From the NCBI GenBank assembly GCA_023145575.1, contig JAGLDN010000166.1, positions 1 to 5,835 on the forward strand: 5,835 nucleotides of DNA, in the 5' to 3' direction. Source of the DNA: Psychromonas sp. Lineage in GTDB: Bacteria > Pseudomonadota > Gammaproteobacteria > Enterobacterales > Psychromonadaceae. Of the stretch, positions 5,719 through 5,835 are shown piece after piece. Each line of letters begins with the position of its first letter. Positions within the stretch are counted from its first letter, which is position 1. Both the position numbers and the translations under genes were made by a program. Below the pieces are notes generated by a model. That model was not told the DNA's origin. It saw only the letters and a list, made by a program, of their open reading frames with translations, and ran no database searches.

Positions 5719-5835
5719 TATTAATTTAACAACTCCATTTCTTTGAGATTCGACGTTAGCAAAAAAACATTTGTTTATATCCATCATATCTGAAGATGCA
5801 GGTTTCATCGAGAATTTAAAAGCTTAGAGGCAAGG
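5719..5835 (-). other. Upstream region of envC with in-frame extension
   Basis: The envC frame continues 30 codons upstream of the preferred start, to an ATG at 5806-5808 preceded by an in-frame TAA at 5824-5826. Neither this ATG nor the ATG pair at 5782-5787 has a ribosome binding site. The encoded extension is polar and would push the signal peptide inward, so I read this as leader or promoter DNA. Possible -10 boxes TATGAT and TATAAA occur near 5775-5790 on the minus strand, but no good -35 partner is present. In E. coli envC follows gpmI; the 27 bases to the window edge are too few to test this here. Confidence 0.35.

Overview
The window looks like chromosomal DNA from an AT-rich gammaproteobacterium. 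A marine psychrophile-type Alteromonadales member (Colwellia, Psychromonas or Moritella-like) fits best, but that placement is inference. It rests on clear homologues of RNase HI, DNA polymerase III epsilon and EnvC, on a membrane protein of the gammaproteobacterial TIGR03503 type, and on the dnaQ/rnhA/tRNA-Asp neighbourhood that E. coli also has (rnhA-dnaQ-aspV).

The left third (1-1549) holds no recognisable gene. Two forward open frames (193-789 and 797-1072) may be a small two-gene unit: an unknown soluble protein followed by a small protein with one membrane segment. About 480 bp without a gene follows. This stretch lies directly beyond the 3' end of tRNA-Asp, a position where mobile DNA often inserts, but no integrase or att repeat is visible inside the window.

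The centre (1550-3734, minus strand) reads dnaQ, then a GTG-started TIGR03503-family gene overlapping it by 13 nt, then tRNA-Asp(GTC). The tRNA has its own near-consensus sigma70 promoter (TTGACT-17-TATTAT) and a hairpin just past its 3' end. rnhA (plus strand, from 3800) diverges from dnaQ across about 65 bp, so the two genes must share a promoter region. This is a DNA maintenance pair: the proofreading exonuclease of the replicase and the nuclease that removes RNA from RNA:DNA hybrids.

The right third (4504-5718, minus strand) encodes EnvC, the periplasmic coiled-coil/LytM activator of the cell-division amidases. It converges on rnhA across a 224-bp AT-rich gap. Its start is uncertain, because the frame stays open for 30 more codons upstream of the start that best fits a signal peptide.

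I found no convincing new defence, mobile or regulatory system. The most open questions are the orphan frames beside tRNA-Asp and the role of the TIGR03503 protein translationally linked to dnaQ.
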